Shown: positions 1 to 7,468 of the stretch, piece by piece | How the letters are laid out: each line of letters begins with the position of its first letter | How positions within the stretch are numbered: position 1 is the stretch's first letter | Assembly (NCBI RefSeq): GCF_001642735.1 | Contig: NZ_LWHM01000031.1 | Span: 1 to 64,000 of the forward strand | Source of the DNA: Pseudohongiella nitratireducens | GTDB lineage: Bacteria; Pseudomonadota; Gammaproteobacteria; Pseudomonadales; Pseudohongiellaceae | Direction of reading: 5' to 3' | Length of the DNA: 64,000 nt | Position numbers and translations under genes: made by a program | Notes under the pieces: generated by a model | Database searches by the model: none | The model's input: the letters and a program-made list of their open reading frames with translations, nothing else | Told to the model about the DNA's origin: nothing

Positions 1-77
1 GGCTCTACATCATTAACGGGGGACACCGGCATTACATTAAACTGATTTTGCGACGATCACTTTAATGGAGAACACCG

Positions 78-1268
78 ATGTCCCTCGCAGGCACAATTAT
101 AGGCATACCTGAGCTTCAGATTGAACGGATAGATCATCAGAAGAACCTCGAAGTGTGGGCCAGTCCCGCACGACGACCACTTTGCAAGCACTGTCAGCAC
201 CAGCATTTACACATCAAAGCCACCCATCAGCGCACCGTCAAACACACCCGGCTGGGCAATAAGGTAATGACCTTGCACCTGCGCGTACCCAAGTACCGCT
301 GTCTCAAGTGTCACCGCTATTTTCGCCATCCTTTCCTGGGTATTCGACCCCGCTACCGCGCCTCTGAAGCCTTCCGACTGGAGGTCTTTGAAGCCCATGA
401 CGGCGGTATCACCCAGCGCAAACTCTCACTGACACATCGGATCAGCGCTGCCACCATCGAGCGCTGGTATCAGTATCGGGTTCGCATGAGAACTTCAGAG
501 ATGAGCGGACGCCCCTGTCCTCAGGTGCTGGGCATTGATGAGCATTTCTTTACCCGTAAAAAGGGCTACGCCACCACTCTCGTCGACCTGAACAACCGTA
601 AGGTCTTTGATGTCAAACTGGGGCGCTCAGAATCGTCTCTACGCCGCTATTTACAAGGGGTTGAAGGCAAAGATCAGGTGCAGATCGTGGTCATGGATCT
701 GTCAGAAACCTATCGCAGTATTGCCCGACGACACTTCCCCAATGCCAAGATTGTTGCCGACCGTTTCCATGTCGTGCGACTGATCAATCAGCACTTTTTG
801 AAACTGTGGCAACAGCACCACCAGGAGGGCAGAAAAAACCGCGGGCTACTCAGTCTGATGCGCCGACATAAGTGGCATCTGAGCGATGAACAGCACGCAA
901 AACTGATGGATTACCTGGCCGAGTTTCCTGTCCTGAAAGAGCTGTACCTGATCAAGCAAAGGCTGATGCGCTTTATCCTGCTCAAAACCCTCAGAGTCAA
1001 ACGAATGAAGCAAAAACTGCCACAGTATCTGGCGCTGTTGGAACAACTGAAAGACAGTCCGCTGAAGGCATTGGCCAAGACATTAACCTCTTGGATGGAA
1101 CCGATTGTCGCCATGTGGCGCTTTAGTAAAAGCAACGGTATTACCGAAGGGTTTCACAACAAGATGGAAATGATCTCAAGGAGAGCGTATGGTTTTAGAA
1201 ACTTTGAAAACTATCGATTACGAGTGCTGGCCCACTGTGGGTGGGATGGCATTGTGAACAGGGTTTAA
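78..1268 (+). CDS. ISL3-family transposase
   Basis: Catalyses movement of the surrounding insertion sequence. The 396-residue protein has the family layout: an N-terminal zinc-binding region (Cys36/Cys39 and Cys73/Cys76), a helix-turn-helix stretch, then a DDE-type catalytic core with Asp152 in GIDEHFF, Asp226 in ADRFHVV and a Glu near residue 357 in ITEGFHNKM. The length is normal for the family and the frame is uninterrupted, so the gene looks functional. It is the only gene of the element. Its stop codon lies inside the right terminal repeat (1266-1268), so the transposase 3' end and the repeat are shared sequence. Start ATG at 78 follows a GGAG ribosome-binding site. Confidence 0.95.
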   Translation: MSLAGTIIGIPELQIERIDHQKNLEVWASPARRPLCKHCQHQHLHIKATHQRTVKHTRLGNKVMTLHLRVPKYRCLKCHRYFRHPFLGIRPRYRASEAFRLEVFEAHDGGITQRKLSLTHRISAATIERWYQYRVRMRTSEMSGRPCPQVLGIDEHFFTRKKGYATTLVDLNNRKVFDVKLGRSESSLRRYLQGVEGKDQVQIVVMDLSETYRSIARRHFPNAKIVADRFHVVRLINQHFLKLWQQHHQEGRKNRGLLSLMRRHKWHLSDEQHAKLMDYLAEFPVLKELYLIKQRLMRFILLKTLRVKRMKQKLPQYLALLEQLKDSPLKALAKTLTSWMEPIVAMWRFSKSNGITEGFHNKMEMISRRAYGFRNFENYRLRVLAHCGWDGIVNRV

Positions 1269-1339
1269 TGAGTGCTATCCCCCGTTAATGGGGTAGAGCC
1301 GGTTTAATGAGTGCTATCCCCCGTTAATGGGGTAGAGCC
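1262..1339. repeat. Tandem duplication of the IS right end, 2 x 39 bp
   Basis: Bases 1262-1300 and 1301-1339 are identical 39-bp copies, each ending in the GGGGTAGAGCC terminal motif. The first copy holds the transposase stop codon. Two right ends in tandem could come from one-ended or aberrant transposition, or from slippage. Confidence 0.95.
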
Positions 1340-1349
1340 GATTAGCTGA

Positions 1350-1369
1350 TCAGACCCGGGTGGGTCTGA
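1350..1369 (-). terminator. Hairpin downstream of tRNA-Ser, truncated by the IS
   Basis: TCAGACCC (1350-1357) and GGGTCTGA (1362-1369) form an 8-bp perfect stem with a 4-base loop, 14 bases past the tRNA-Ser 3' end on the minus strand. No U-tract follows; the IS begins ten bases beyond (at 1339 going down), so the original tail may have been displaced. Confidence 0.6.
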
Positions 1370-1382
1370 GCTAAAGAAGAAG

Positions 1383-1472
1383 TGGCGGAGAGAGAGGGAT
1401 TCGAACCCTCGATAGGGGTAAACCTATACGCCCTTAGCAGGGGCGCGCCTTCAGCCACTCGGCCATCTCTCC
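1383..1472 (-). tRNA. tRNA-Ser(GCU)
   Basis: The reverse complement folds as a class II tRNA of 90 nt with an encoded CCA end. It has the acceptor stem GGAGAGA/TCTCTCC, the D-arm GGCCGAGTGGC, anticodon loop CTGCTAA (anticodon GCT, bases 1436-1438), a long variable arm typical of serine tRNAs, and the T-loop GGTTCGAATCC. It reads AGC/AGU codons. It lies 61 bp downstream of csrA on the same strand, the order seen in Pseudomonas and relatives. Confidence 0.97.
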
Positions 1473-1533
1473 GAAAAACGGGCGCTATCATAGCATAACT
1501 ATGCGTAAATGATAGGGTTGATTTCGAGGAATT

Positions 1534-1737
1534 TTATTGATTCCCGTGATTGTCCTGATCGTTGCCGTCATCCTTTTCTTTTTGGATGCGTTGGTAGATC
1601 TCTTCACGGTGGACGGCAACGTCTTTGGGGGCGTTGACGCCGATGCGGACCTGGTTGCCTTTGACACCAAGAACAGTGACGGTGACGTCGTCACCTATCA
1701 TCAGGGTTTCTCCAATGCGGCGTGTCAAGATTAACAT
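1534..1737 (-). CDS. csrA: Carbon storage regulator CsrA (RsmA)
   Basis: Dimeric RNA-binding protein that represses or activates translation by binding GGA motifs in mRNA leaders. It governs carbon storage, motility and biofilm switching. The 67-residue product begins [10 protein letters not shown] and carries the core [17 protein letters not shown] and [12 protein letters not shown]; the acidic, Asn-rich tail is the variable part. The start at 1737 is preceded by a strong AAGGAG site, so an upstream in-frame extension to 1773 is rejected. It follows lysC in the same direction across a 316-bp gap and precedes tRNA-Ser. Confidence 0.97.
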   Translation of the reverse strand: MLILTRRIGETLMIGDDVTVTVLGVKGNQVRIGVNAPKDVAVHREEIYQRIQKEKDDGNDQDNHGNQ

Positions 1738-2053
1738 GATGCTTCTCCTTTCCCATACATGATATCCATTCAACCTCTCACATACTCTGGTTACCTATAC
1801 ACTTATCTATACGTATGGAGAGGCCCTTCAGATGCCTGTAAGGCGCATTTGGCGGCATTGTCTTGCTACCTGCGCTCTTTAGGGCACTCGAGCACCAGCG
1901 TGACTGCTTGCTGGCTTTGGGCTGCTTTCAGTCATTTGTCCCGTTCAAATCACCGCGGGGCGCTAGCCCCATCATACACATCTAGGCTGCGATACGTTAG
2001 TACCTTTGTCATGGGCGATATAACCTATGACTTTTGTCTAATTTTCCAGCAAC
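1738..2053. other. csrA-lysC intergenic region
   Basis: 316 bp with no credible gene. It must hold the csrA promoter and ribosome-binding site on the minus strand; several TATA-like hexamers occur around 1795-1815 and 2018-2024, but no -35/-10 pair stands out. A short GC palindrome, GGGGC-GCTA-GCCCC (1957-1970), lacks a U-tract, so I do not call it a terminator. Confidence 0.5.
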
Positions 2054-3286
2054 CTAGACGTTTTCTCCCTCGTCACCCAGTCCAAAGGCGCTGTGCAGGC
2101 TGCGCACGGCCAGTTCCAGGTATTTTTCGTCGATTACGACGGATATTTTAATTTCTGATGTTGTGATGACTTCGATATTAATCGACTCGTCGGCCAGGGT
2201 CTTGAACATCTGGCTGGCGATACCGGCATGTGACCGCATTCCGACGCCAACGAGGGAGACTTTTGCGATCTTGTCATCTACTTTGACCGATTTGGCGTTG
2301 ATCTTCTTCGCAGTCCCCTCGACGATCGCCTTCGCCTGGTCGCTGTCGTTGCGTTTTACCGTGAAGGTGAAGTCGGTGGTGCCATCGGAAGAGATGTTCT
2401 GCACGATGACGTCGACTTCGATGCCTGCGTCGCTGACGGGGCCTAGGAGTTGATAGGCTACGCCGGGGATGTCTGGGACGCCGGTGACGGTGACTTTGGC
2501 TTCATCGCGGGTGAAGGCGATGCCTGAGATAATGGGGGCTTCCATGAGGTTCTTGTCCTCCAGAGTGATCAATGTGCCCGGATCGTCTTCGAAACTGGAC
2601 AGGACCCGCAGCGGAACTTTGTATTTGCCGGCAAATTCGACGGAACGGATCTGCAGCACCTTGGCGCCGAGGCTGGACAGTTCCAGCATTTCTTCGAAGG
2701 TGATGGTGCGCAGCAGTCTGGCGTCGTCGACGACGCGGGGGTCGGTGGTATAGACGCCCTTGACGTCGGTGAAGATCTGGCATTCGTCGGCTTTGATGGC
2801 GGCGGCCAGGGCCACGGCTGAGGTGTCGGAGCCGCCCCGCCCTAATGTGGTGATATTGCCTTCTTCGTCCACGCCCTGGAATCCGGCAACAACGACGACG
2901 CGGCCTTGGTCCACTTCGCTGCGGATGTTGTCGGCGTCGATTTCGCGGATGCGGGCTTTATTGTGGGCGCTGTCGGTGAGGACGCGCACCTGGGAGCCGG
3001 TGAAGCTGCGGGCGTCGCAGCCGCGTTTGTGCAGGGCCATGGATAACAGGGCAATGGTGACCTGTTCGCCGGTGGAGACCAGGACGTCGAGCTCACGGGG
3101 AGTGGGCTTGCTTTGTATCTGTTCGGCCAGGCCGATCAGGCGATTGGTTTCGCCGCTCATGGCGGAGACCACGACGACGATGTCGTGGCCCTGCTGACGT
3201 GCGGCAACGATCTTGTCGGCCACCGCTTCGATGCGTTCTACGGTGCCCACGGAGGTGCCACCGAACTTTTGAACCCAAAGTGCCAT
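2054..3286 (-). CDS. lysC: Aspartokinase
   Basis: Phosphorylates L-aspartate, the first step towards lysine, threonine, methionine and diaminopimelate. The 410-residue protein opens with the kinase signature KFGGTSVG (residues 7-14) and has the GRGGSDTSA nucleotide/aspartate loop. Two C-terminal ACT domains, around residues 265-405, give allosteric feedback by end-product amino acids. Length and layout match the monofunctional Pseudomonas-type enzyme. The hom and thrC genes for later steps of the same pathway lie about 9 kb away at 11657-14422. Gene order alaS-lysC-csrA is conserved in pseudomonad-like gammaproteobacteria. Confidence 0.96.
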   Translation of the reverse strand: MALWVQKFGGTSVGTVERIEAVADKIVAARQQGHDIVVVVSAMSGETNRLIGLAEQIQSKPTPRELDVLVSTGEQVTIALLSMALHKRGCDARSFTGSQVRVLTDSAHNKARIREIDADNIRSEVDQGRVVVVAGFQGVDEEGNITTLGRGGSDTSAVALAAAIKADECQIFTDVKGVYTTDPRVVDDARLLRTITFEEMLELSSLGAKVLQIRSVEFAGKYKVPLRVLSSFEDDPGTLITLEDKNLMEAPIISGIAFTRDEAKVTVTGVPDIPGVAYQLLGPVSDAGIEVDVIVQNISSDGTTDFTFTVKRNDSDQAKAIVEGTAKKINAKSVKVDDKIAKVSLVGVGMRSHAGIASQMFKTLADESINIEVITTSEIKISVVIDEKYLELAVRSLHSAFGLGDEGENV

Positions 3287-3399
3287 GTTATCTTTCCTTG
3301 ACCCTGCCTGCGCTTAATGCGTTATTTATGCGTTAATTTGTAACCTGTTTTCAGGATTATTTAATTCGTCTTTGTCGACTGTTTTCGGACAACCAGACC

Positions 3400-6006
3400 T
3401 TAATTATTCTCGATCCAGGGTTTTACCTGGGCCAGGGCATCGTCCAGTCCGGCTGCATCAGGTGCACCGGCCATGGCCATTTCAGGGCGTCCGCCGCCCT
3501 TGCCGCCCAGTGGTTTGGCGACCAGGTTAACCAGATCTCCGGCTTTGTATTTGCCGATCAGATCTTTAGTGACACCTGCTACCAGTGCGACTTTACCACC
3601 ATTATCGGCACCAAGCACTACTACGGCAGAACCGAGTTTGTCTTTTAGCTGATCCACGGTCTCGCGCAGGGCTTTGTTGTCCAGTCCATCAAGGCGGGCA
3701 GCCAGCACGGTGACGCCGTTGATCTGCTCGGCCTGGGCAGCAATGTCGTTACCGGCAGCGCTGGCGGCTTTGGCCTTGAGTCTTTCGAGCTCTTTCTCCA
3801 GCTGTCGCTGGCCGCTTTGCAGCTGCTGGACGCGTTCCAGTACGCCGTCGGCGCCGGTTTTCAGGGTCTCGCAGACCTGGCGCAGCAGTGCCTCTTCGCG
3901 GTTGACGTAGGCCAGTGCGCCGGGGCCGGTGACGGCTTCGACGCGGCGTACGCCAGCGGCAATGCCGCTTTCGCTGACCAGTTTGAATAAACCAATATCA
4001 CCTGTACGGTTTACGTGTGTGCCACCACATAATTCCGTGGAGAAGTCGCCCATTGTGACAACGCGCACAACATCACCGTATTTTTCGCCGAACAAGGCCA
4101 TGGCGCCCTTCTCTTTGGCCTGGTCCATGCTCATCACTTCTTTGGCAACCACTACGTTGGCCAATACCTGTTCGTTAACCATGGCCTCGATGATCGCCAT
4201 TTGCTCGGTGGATACCGGGGCGTTGTGCGAGAAATCGAATCGCAGGCGGTCTGCGGTGACCAGTGAGCCTTTCTGAGTGACGTGGTCGCCCAGTACGTGC
4301 TGCAGTGCTGCATGCAGCAGGTGGGTGGCTGAGTGGTTGAGCATGATTGCGCGACGTGACTCAGCCTCGACCTGGGCATCGACCTGGTCTCCCAGGGACA
4401 GACGGCCTTCGGTCAGCTTGCCTTTGTGCAGGACGTGTTCGCCCTGCTTCTGGGTGTCACTGACTTCGAAGCGGCAAACGACTTCGTCGCCCTGCTTCAC
4501 TTCCAGCACGCCCTGGTCGCCGATCTGGCCACCGGACTCGCCATAGAACGGGCTCTGGTCGAGCAGGATGATTGCTTCAGTCTGGCCGATCAGGTCGTTG
4601 ACGGACTGGCCGTCCTGGTAGATCGCGCTGATTGTTGCGCTGTGGTGCAGGTGCTCGTAGCCGACAAAGTCGGTGCCGTCGGTGTTCTCGATGCTGAGCT
4701 TTTCCACGGCATTGAACTGGCTGGCGGCACGGGCCTGGTTACGTTGCACTTCCATGGCGGCTTCAAAGCCTGCCATGTCCAGGGTCAGGTTATTCTCACG
4801 CGCCACGTCAGCAGTCAGATCAACCGGGAAGCCGTAGGTGTCGTAAAGGCGGAACACGGTCTCACCGGGCAGGACTTTACCGTCGAGTTTGGCGATGGCC
4901 TGTTCGAGGATCTGCATGCCGTTTTCCAGGGTGCGGGCGAACTGCTGCTCTTCTTCCTTGAGAACGCGCTCTACGCGGGCCTGGTCTTTGGCCAGGTCTG
5001 GGTAGGCGTCGCCCATTTCGGTGACCAGAGCGGCCACCAGGCGGTAGAAGAACAGGTCGCTGACGCCCAGCTGATAGCCATGGCGCACAGCGCGGCGGAT
5101 GATGCGACGCAGCACATAGCCCCGGCCTTCGTTGGATGGCGTCACGCCATCGAGTACCAGGAAGGCGCAGGAGCGGATATGGTCGGCAATCACGCGCAAT
5201 GAAGTATTGGTGGTGTCTTTGATACCGGTGATCTGGCCTGCGGCGTTGAGCAGGTTCTGGAACAGGTCGATTTCGTAGTTGCTGTGCACGTGCTGCAGCA
5301 CAGCAGCCAGGCGCTCCAGGCCCATGCCGGTATCTACCGAGGGCTTGGGCAGCGGGATCAGTTCACCGCTGGGCTGGCGGTCGTACTGCATGAACACCAG
5401 GTTCCAGATTTCGATGTAACGGTCGCCGTCTTCGTCAGGGCTGCCGGGTGGGCCACCGGCAACGTCGGGGCCGTGATCGTAGAAGATTTCGGAACAGGGA
5501 CCACAGGGGCCGGTATCACCCATCTGCCAGAAGTTGGAGTCGTCGCCCAGGCGCACAATGCGATCCACGGGGACACCGACCTCTTCTGCCCAGATCCTGG
5601 CCGCTTCGTCATCGTCCTTGTAGACGGTGACCCAGAGCTTGTCGTTGGGCAGTTGCAGGGTCTCTGTCAGAAAGTCCCAGGCATAGCGGATGGCGTCTTC
5701 CTTGAAGTAATCGCCAAAGCTGAAGTTACCCAGCATTTCAAAAAAAGTGTGGTGACGGGCGGTGTAACCGACATTTTCCAGGTCGTTGTGCTTGCCACCG
5801 GCGCGCACACAGCGCTGGGAGCTGGTGGCACGGGTGTAGCCGCGTGACTCTGTACCCAGGAACAGTTCCTTGAATTGCACCATACCGGCATTGGTGAACA
5901 GCAGCGTCGGATCGTTGCCGGGGACCAGCGGGCTGCTGTCCACGACCTGGTGACCGCGTTCACGGAAGAAATCCAGAAATGCCTGGCGTATGTCGTTACT
6001 TTTCAT
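3400..6006 (-). CDS. alaS: Alanyl-tRNA synthetase
   Basis: Charges tRNA-Ala and edits mischarged Ser/Gly-tRNA. I place the start at 6006 ([14 protein letters not shown], 868 residues), which matches the family N-terminus and is preceded by an AGGT-type site; the frame stays open 14 codons upstream. The class II core ([16 protein letters not shown]) is followed by the editing domain with zinc-binding NHSATHLLH near residue 557 and CGGTH near residue 660. A C-terminal coiled-coil and the glycine-rich C-Ala domain ([15 protein letters not shown]) complete the protein. All family hallmarks are present. The upstream leader carries five 13-bp tandem repeats, described separately. Confidence 0.97.
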   Translation of the reverse strand: MKSNDIRQAFLDFFRERGHQVVDSSPLVPGNDPTLLFTNAGMVQFKELFLGTESRGYTRATSSQRCVRAGGKHNDLENVGYTARHHTFFEMLGNFSFGDYFKEDAIRYAWDFLTETLQLPNDKLWVTVYKDDDEAARIWAEEVGVPVDRIVRLGDDSNFWQMGDTGPCGPCSEIFYDHGPDVAGGPPGSPDEDGDRYIEIWNLVFMQYDRQPSGELIPLPKPSVDTGMGLERLAAVLQHVHSNYEIDLFQNLLNAAGQITGIKDTTNTSLRVIADHIRSCAFLVLDGVTPSNEGRGYVLRRIIRRAVRHGYQLGVSDLFFYRLVAALVTEMGDAYPDLAKDQARVERVLKEEEQQFARTLENGMQILEQAIAKLDGKVLPGETVFRLYDTYGFPVDLTADVARENNLTLDMAGFEAAMEVQRNQARAASQFNAVEKLSIENTDGTDFVGYEHLHHSATISAIYQDGQSVNDLIGQTEAIILLDQSPFYGESGGQIGDQGVLEVKQGDEVVCRFEVSDTQKQGEHVLHKGKLTEGRLSLGDQVDAQVEAESRRAIMLNHSATHLLHAALQHVLGDHVTQKGSLVTADRLRFDFSHNAPVSTEQMAIIEAMVNEQVLANVVVAKEVMSMDQAKEKGAMALFGEKYGDVVRVVTMGDFSTELCGGTHVNRTGDIGLFKLVSESGIAAGVRRVEAVTGPGALAYVNREEALLRQVCETLKTGADGVLERVQQLQSGQRQLEKELERLKAKAASAAGNDIAAQAEQINGVTVLAARLDGLDNKALRETVDQLKDKLGSAVVVLGADNGGKVALVAGVTKDLIGKYKAGDLVNLVAKPLGGKGGGRPEMAMAGAPDAAGLDDALAQVKPWIENN

Positions 6007-6081
6007 GAAACCTGTCATTACACTTTCATCCAATATCTTTGCATCCAAAATCTTTGTTAACCAGTTACGCTTAGCGGCTTA

Positions 6082-6146
6082 TCACTGGTTCTAGTCACCG
6101 GCTCTAGTCACTGGTTCAGGTCACTGGTTCAGGTCATTGGCTCAAT
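6082..6146. repeat. Five 13-bp tandem repeats upstream of alaS
   Basis: Consecutive 13-base units at 6082, 6095, 6108, 6121 and 6134 share the pattern TCAcTGGtTCagG. Units 3 and 4 are identical; units 1, 2 and 5 differ at one to four positions. They fill the space between the candidate -10 (6179-6184) and the alaS start, so they would be in the transcribed leader. Confidence 0.9.
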
Positions 6147-6162
6147 CGGCGCCGAACCGGTT

Positions 6163-6184
6163 GCGCGAAAAACGCGCGATTATA
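6163..6184 (-). promoter_or_regulatory. Candidate alaS -10 element and adjacent palindrome
   Basis: On the minus strand TATAAT occurs at 6184-6179, directed at alaS. A -35 is weak: no good hexamer lies 16-18 bases upstream. Immediately downstream is the palindrome GCGCG-AAAAA-CGCGC (6163-6177), which would start the transcript. Confidence 0.45.
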
Positions 6185-6232
6185 CTCTCTTAGGGCCTGT
6201 TAACACTAATTTGCTGTCTTTTTCACGAAATA

Positions 6233-7324
6233 TCAGGGCTTGTTCAGCAGCTCGGATGTCTCATCCGGCAGGTCAATTTGCCCGTTGCTGGACAACAGGA
6301 TAGCAATCGGGCGCGTTTTGGGAAAATGCGATAAAACTATCGTGGTGATAATCAGGAACGGGACGCAGAGGAACATGCCTGCGATACCCCAGATATAGCC
6401 CCAGAGTGCCAGATTGAAGAGAATCACGATAGGACTGAGGTTTAGCGAAGTGCCCATCAGTCGCGGCTCAATGACGTTGCCGATAAAGACCTGTAGTGCG
6501 CCAATCAGCACCAGTACGGTCAGCGACAGATAAATACCGTCGGGGCTTTGTGCCAGCGCAATCACCGCCGGGAACAGCGTGGCAATGATGGAACCCACGG
6601 TAGGAATGAAATTGAGCAGGAAAATCAGCACGCCCCAGACTTCGGGAAAGTCGATTCCCAGGGCCCGCAGCACAATATAGCTGAGAATACCGGTCATCAG
6701 GCTGGTGAGCAGTTTGATGCTGATATACATCTGAATATCCGAGCGCACTTTGTCGATAATGCGCAGTACGCGGCGCTCACGGCCAGGATCGCCGACCAGG
6801 GCCGCCAGCTTGGCTTTGAAGTTGCCCTGCTCAAACAGCATGAAACCGACATAAATTGTGATCAGCACCCCGTCTGCCGCCAGCCCCGTGAAGGTCAGCG
6901 CCAGACCGGTCAGAATGGCCGAGATATCCAGCCACTCACCAATGATCTGTGACATACCCGCGGAACCGATGGTTTCGTTGAAAGGGACGGACTGCCAGTG
7001 CTGTCGCAGGTTGGCTTCATAAACCCGGGTCACTGACCCCAGGTCATTCAGGCTGCCGGAGACAAACTGCACGATGATGCCGACAGCGGCAAAGAACAGC
7101 AAAATGGCAGCCAGGAAGCAGAACGGTCTGGGCAGGTGGCGTTGACCGATATGAAGTCTGCCGACCAGGTTGGCCAGAACGTTAATCAAAAACCAGAAGA
7201 CGATGGCAATCACCAGCGGCAGCAACAACTGTTGACCGACAACCAGCAGATACACACTGAGCGCCACCAGCACGGCAGACACGGCAAAACTGATCAACGG
7301 TGTAATTTGTTGCCTGACGTCCAT
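6233..7324 (-). CDS. AI-2E/PerM family membrane permease
   Basis: Integral inner-membrane protein of 363 residues with the AI-2E transporter (PerM) architecture. It has N-terminal helices near residues 10-60, a soluble loop with GSLNDLGSVTRVYEANLRQHW, and a C-terminal half rich in long hydrophobic helices. That half includes the conserved LNFIPTVGSIIATLFP and the terminal FLCVPFLIITTIVL. Members are exporters or antiporters of varied substrates; the substrate cannot be told from sequence. It lies between dsbD-like and alaS genes on the same strand with gaps over 140 bp, so it is probably its own unit. Confidence 0.85.
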   Translation of the reverse strand: MDVRQQITPLISFAVSAVLVALSVYLLVVGQQLLLPLVIAIVFWFLINVLANLVGRLHIGQRHLPRPFCFLAAILLFFAAVGIIVQFVSGSLNDLGSVTRVYEANLRQHWQSVPFNETIGSAGMSQIIGEWLDISAILTGLALTFTGLAADGVLITIYVGFMLFEQGNFKAKLAALVGDPGRERRVLRIIDKVRSDIQMYISIKLLTSLMTGILSYIVLRALGIDFPEVWGVLIFLLNFIPTVGSIIATLFPAVIALAQSPDGIYLSLTVLVLIGALQVFIGNVIEPRLMGTSLNLSPIVILFNLALWGYIWGIAGMFLCVPFLIITTIVLSHFPKTRPIAILLSSNGQIDLPDETSELLNKP

Positions 7325-7468
7325 GTTGCGCTCCCTGGCTTAACGGACTTGTGCAATCAGTAAATGCTGACAGCATGGCTGCCCTCTCCGGGCAAACCAT
7401 GCTGCTGATATTACAGAAGAAATAAAAGCTGGCCAAGCCTGAGTGTTGCAGAATTAGCCAGCAGTTCC

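Larger units (their letters stand above)
1..1339 (+). mobile_element. ISL3-family insertion sequence, complete, with duplicated right end
   Basis: The left terminal inverted repeat starts at base 1 (GGCTCTACATCATTAACGGG) and the right one is its imperfect reverse complement ending at 1300 (read inward GGCTCTACCCCATTAACGGG). About 21 of the first 24 bases agree. A single intact transposase gene lies between them. The right-end 39 bases are repeated immediately in tandem (1301-1339), so the element ends either at 1300 or at 1339. ISL3 elements usually make 8-bp target duplications; the left flank is outside the window, so this cannot be tested here. That the window begins exactly at the repeat suggests a contig edge at a multicopy element. 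Confidence 0.9.

Noticed and set aside
1957-1970. GGGGC-GCTA-GCCCC as a lysC terminator
   Set aside because: The stem is short (5 bp) and there is no T-run on either strand; lysC transcripts may continue into csrA.
4426-5202. 258-codon open frame antisense to alaS
   Set aside because: It is a shadow of the alaS frame: low-complexity Val/Gly/Ala composition, no ribosome-binding site and no domain. The 5284-5847 frame is rejected for the same reason.
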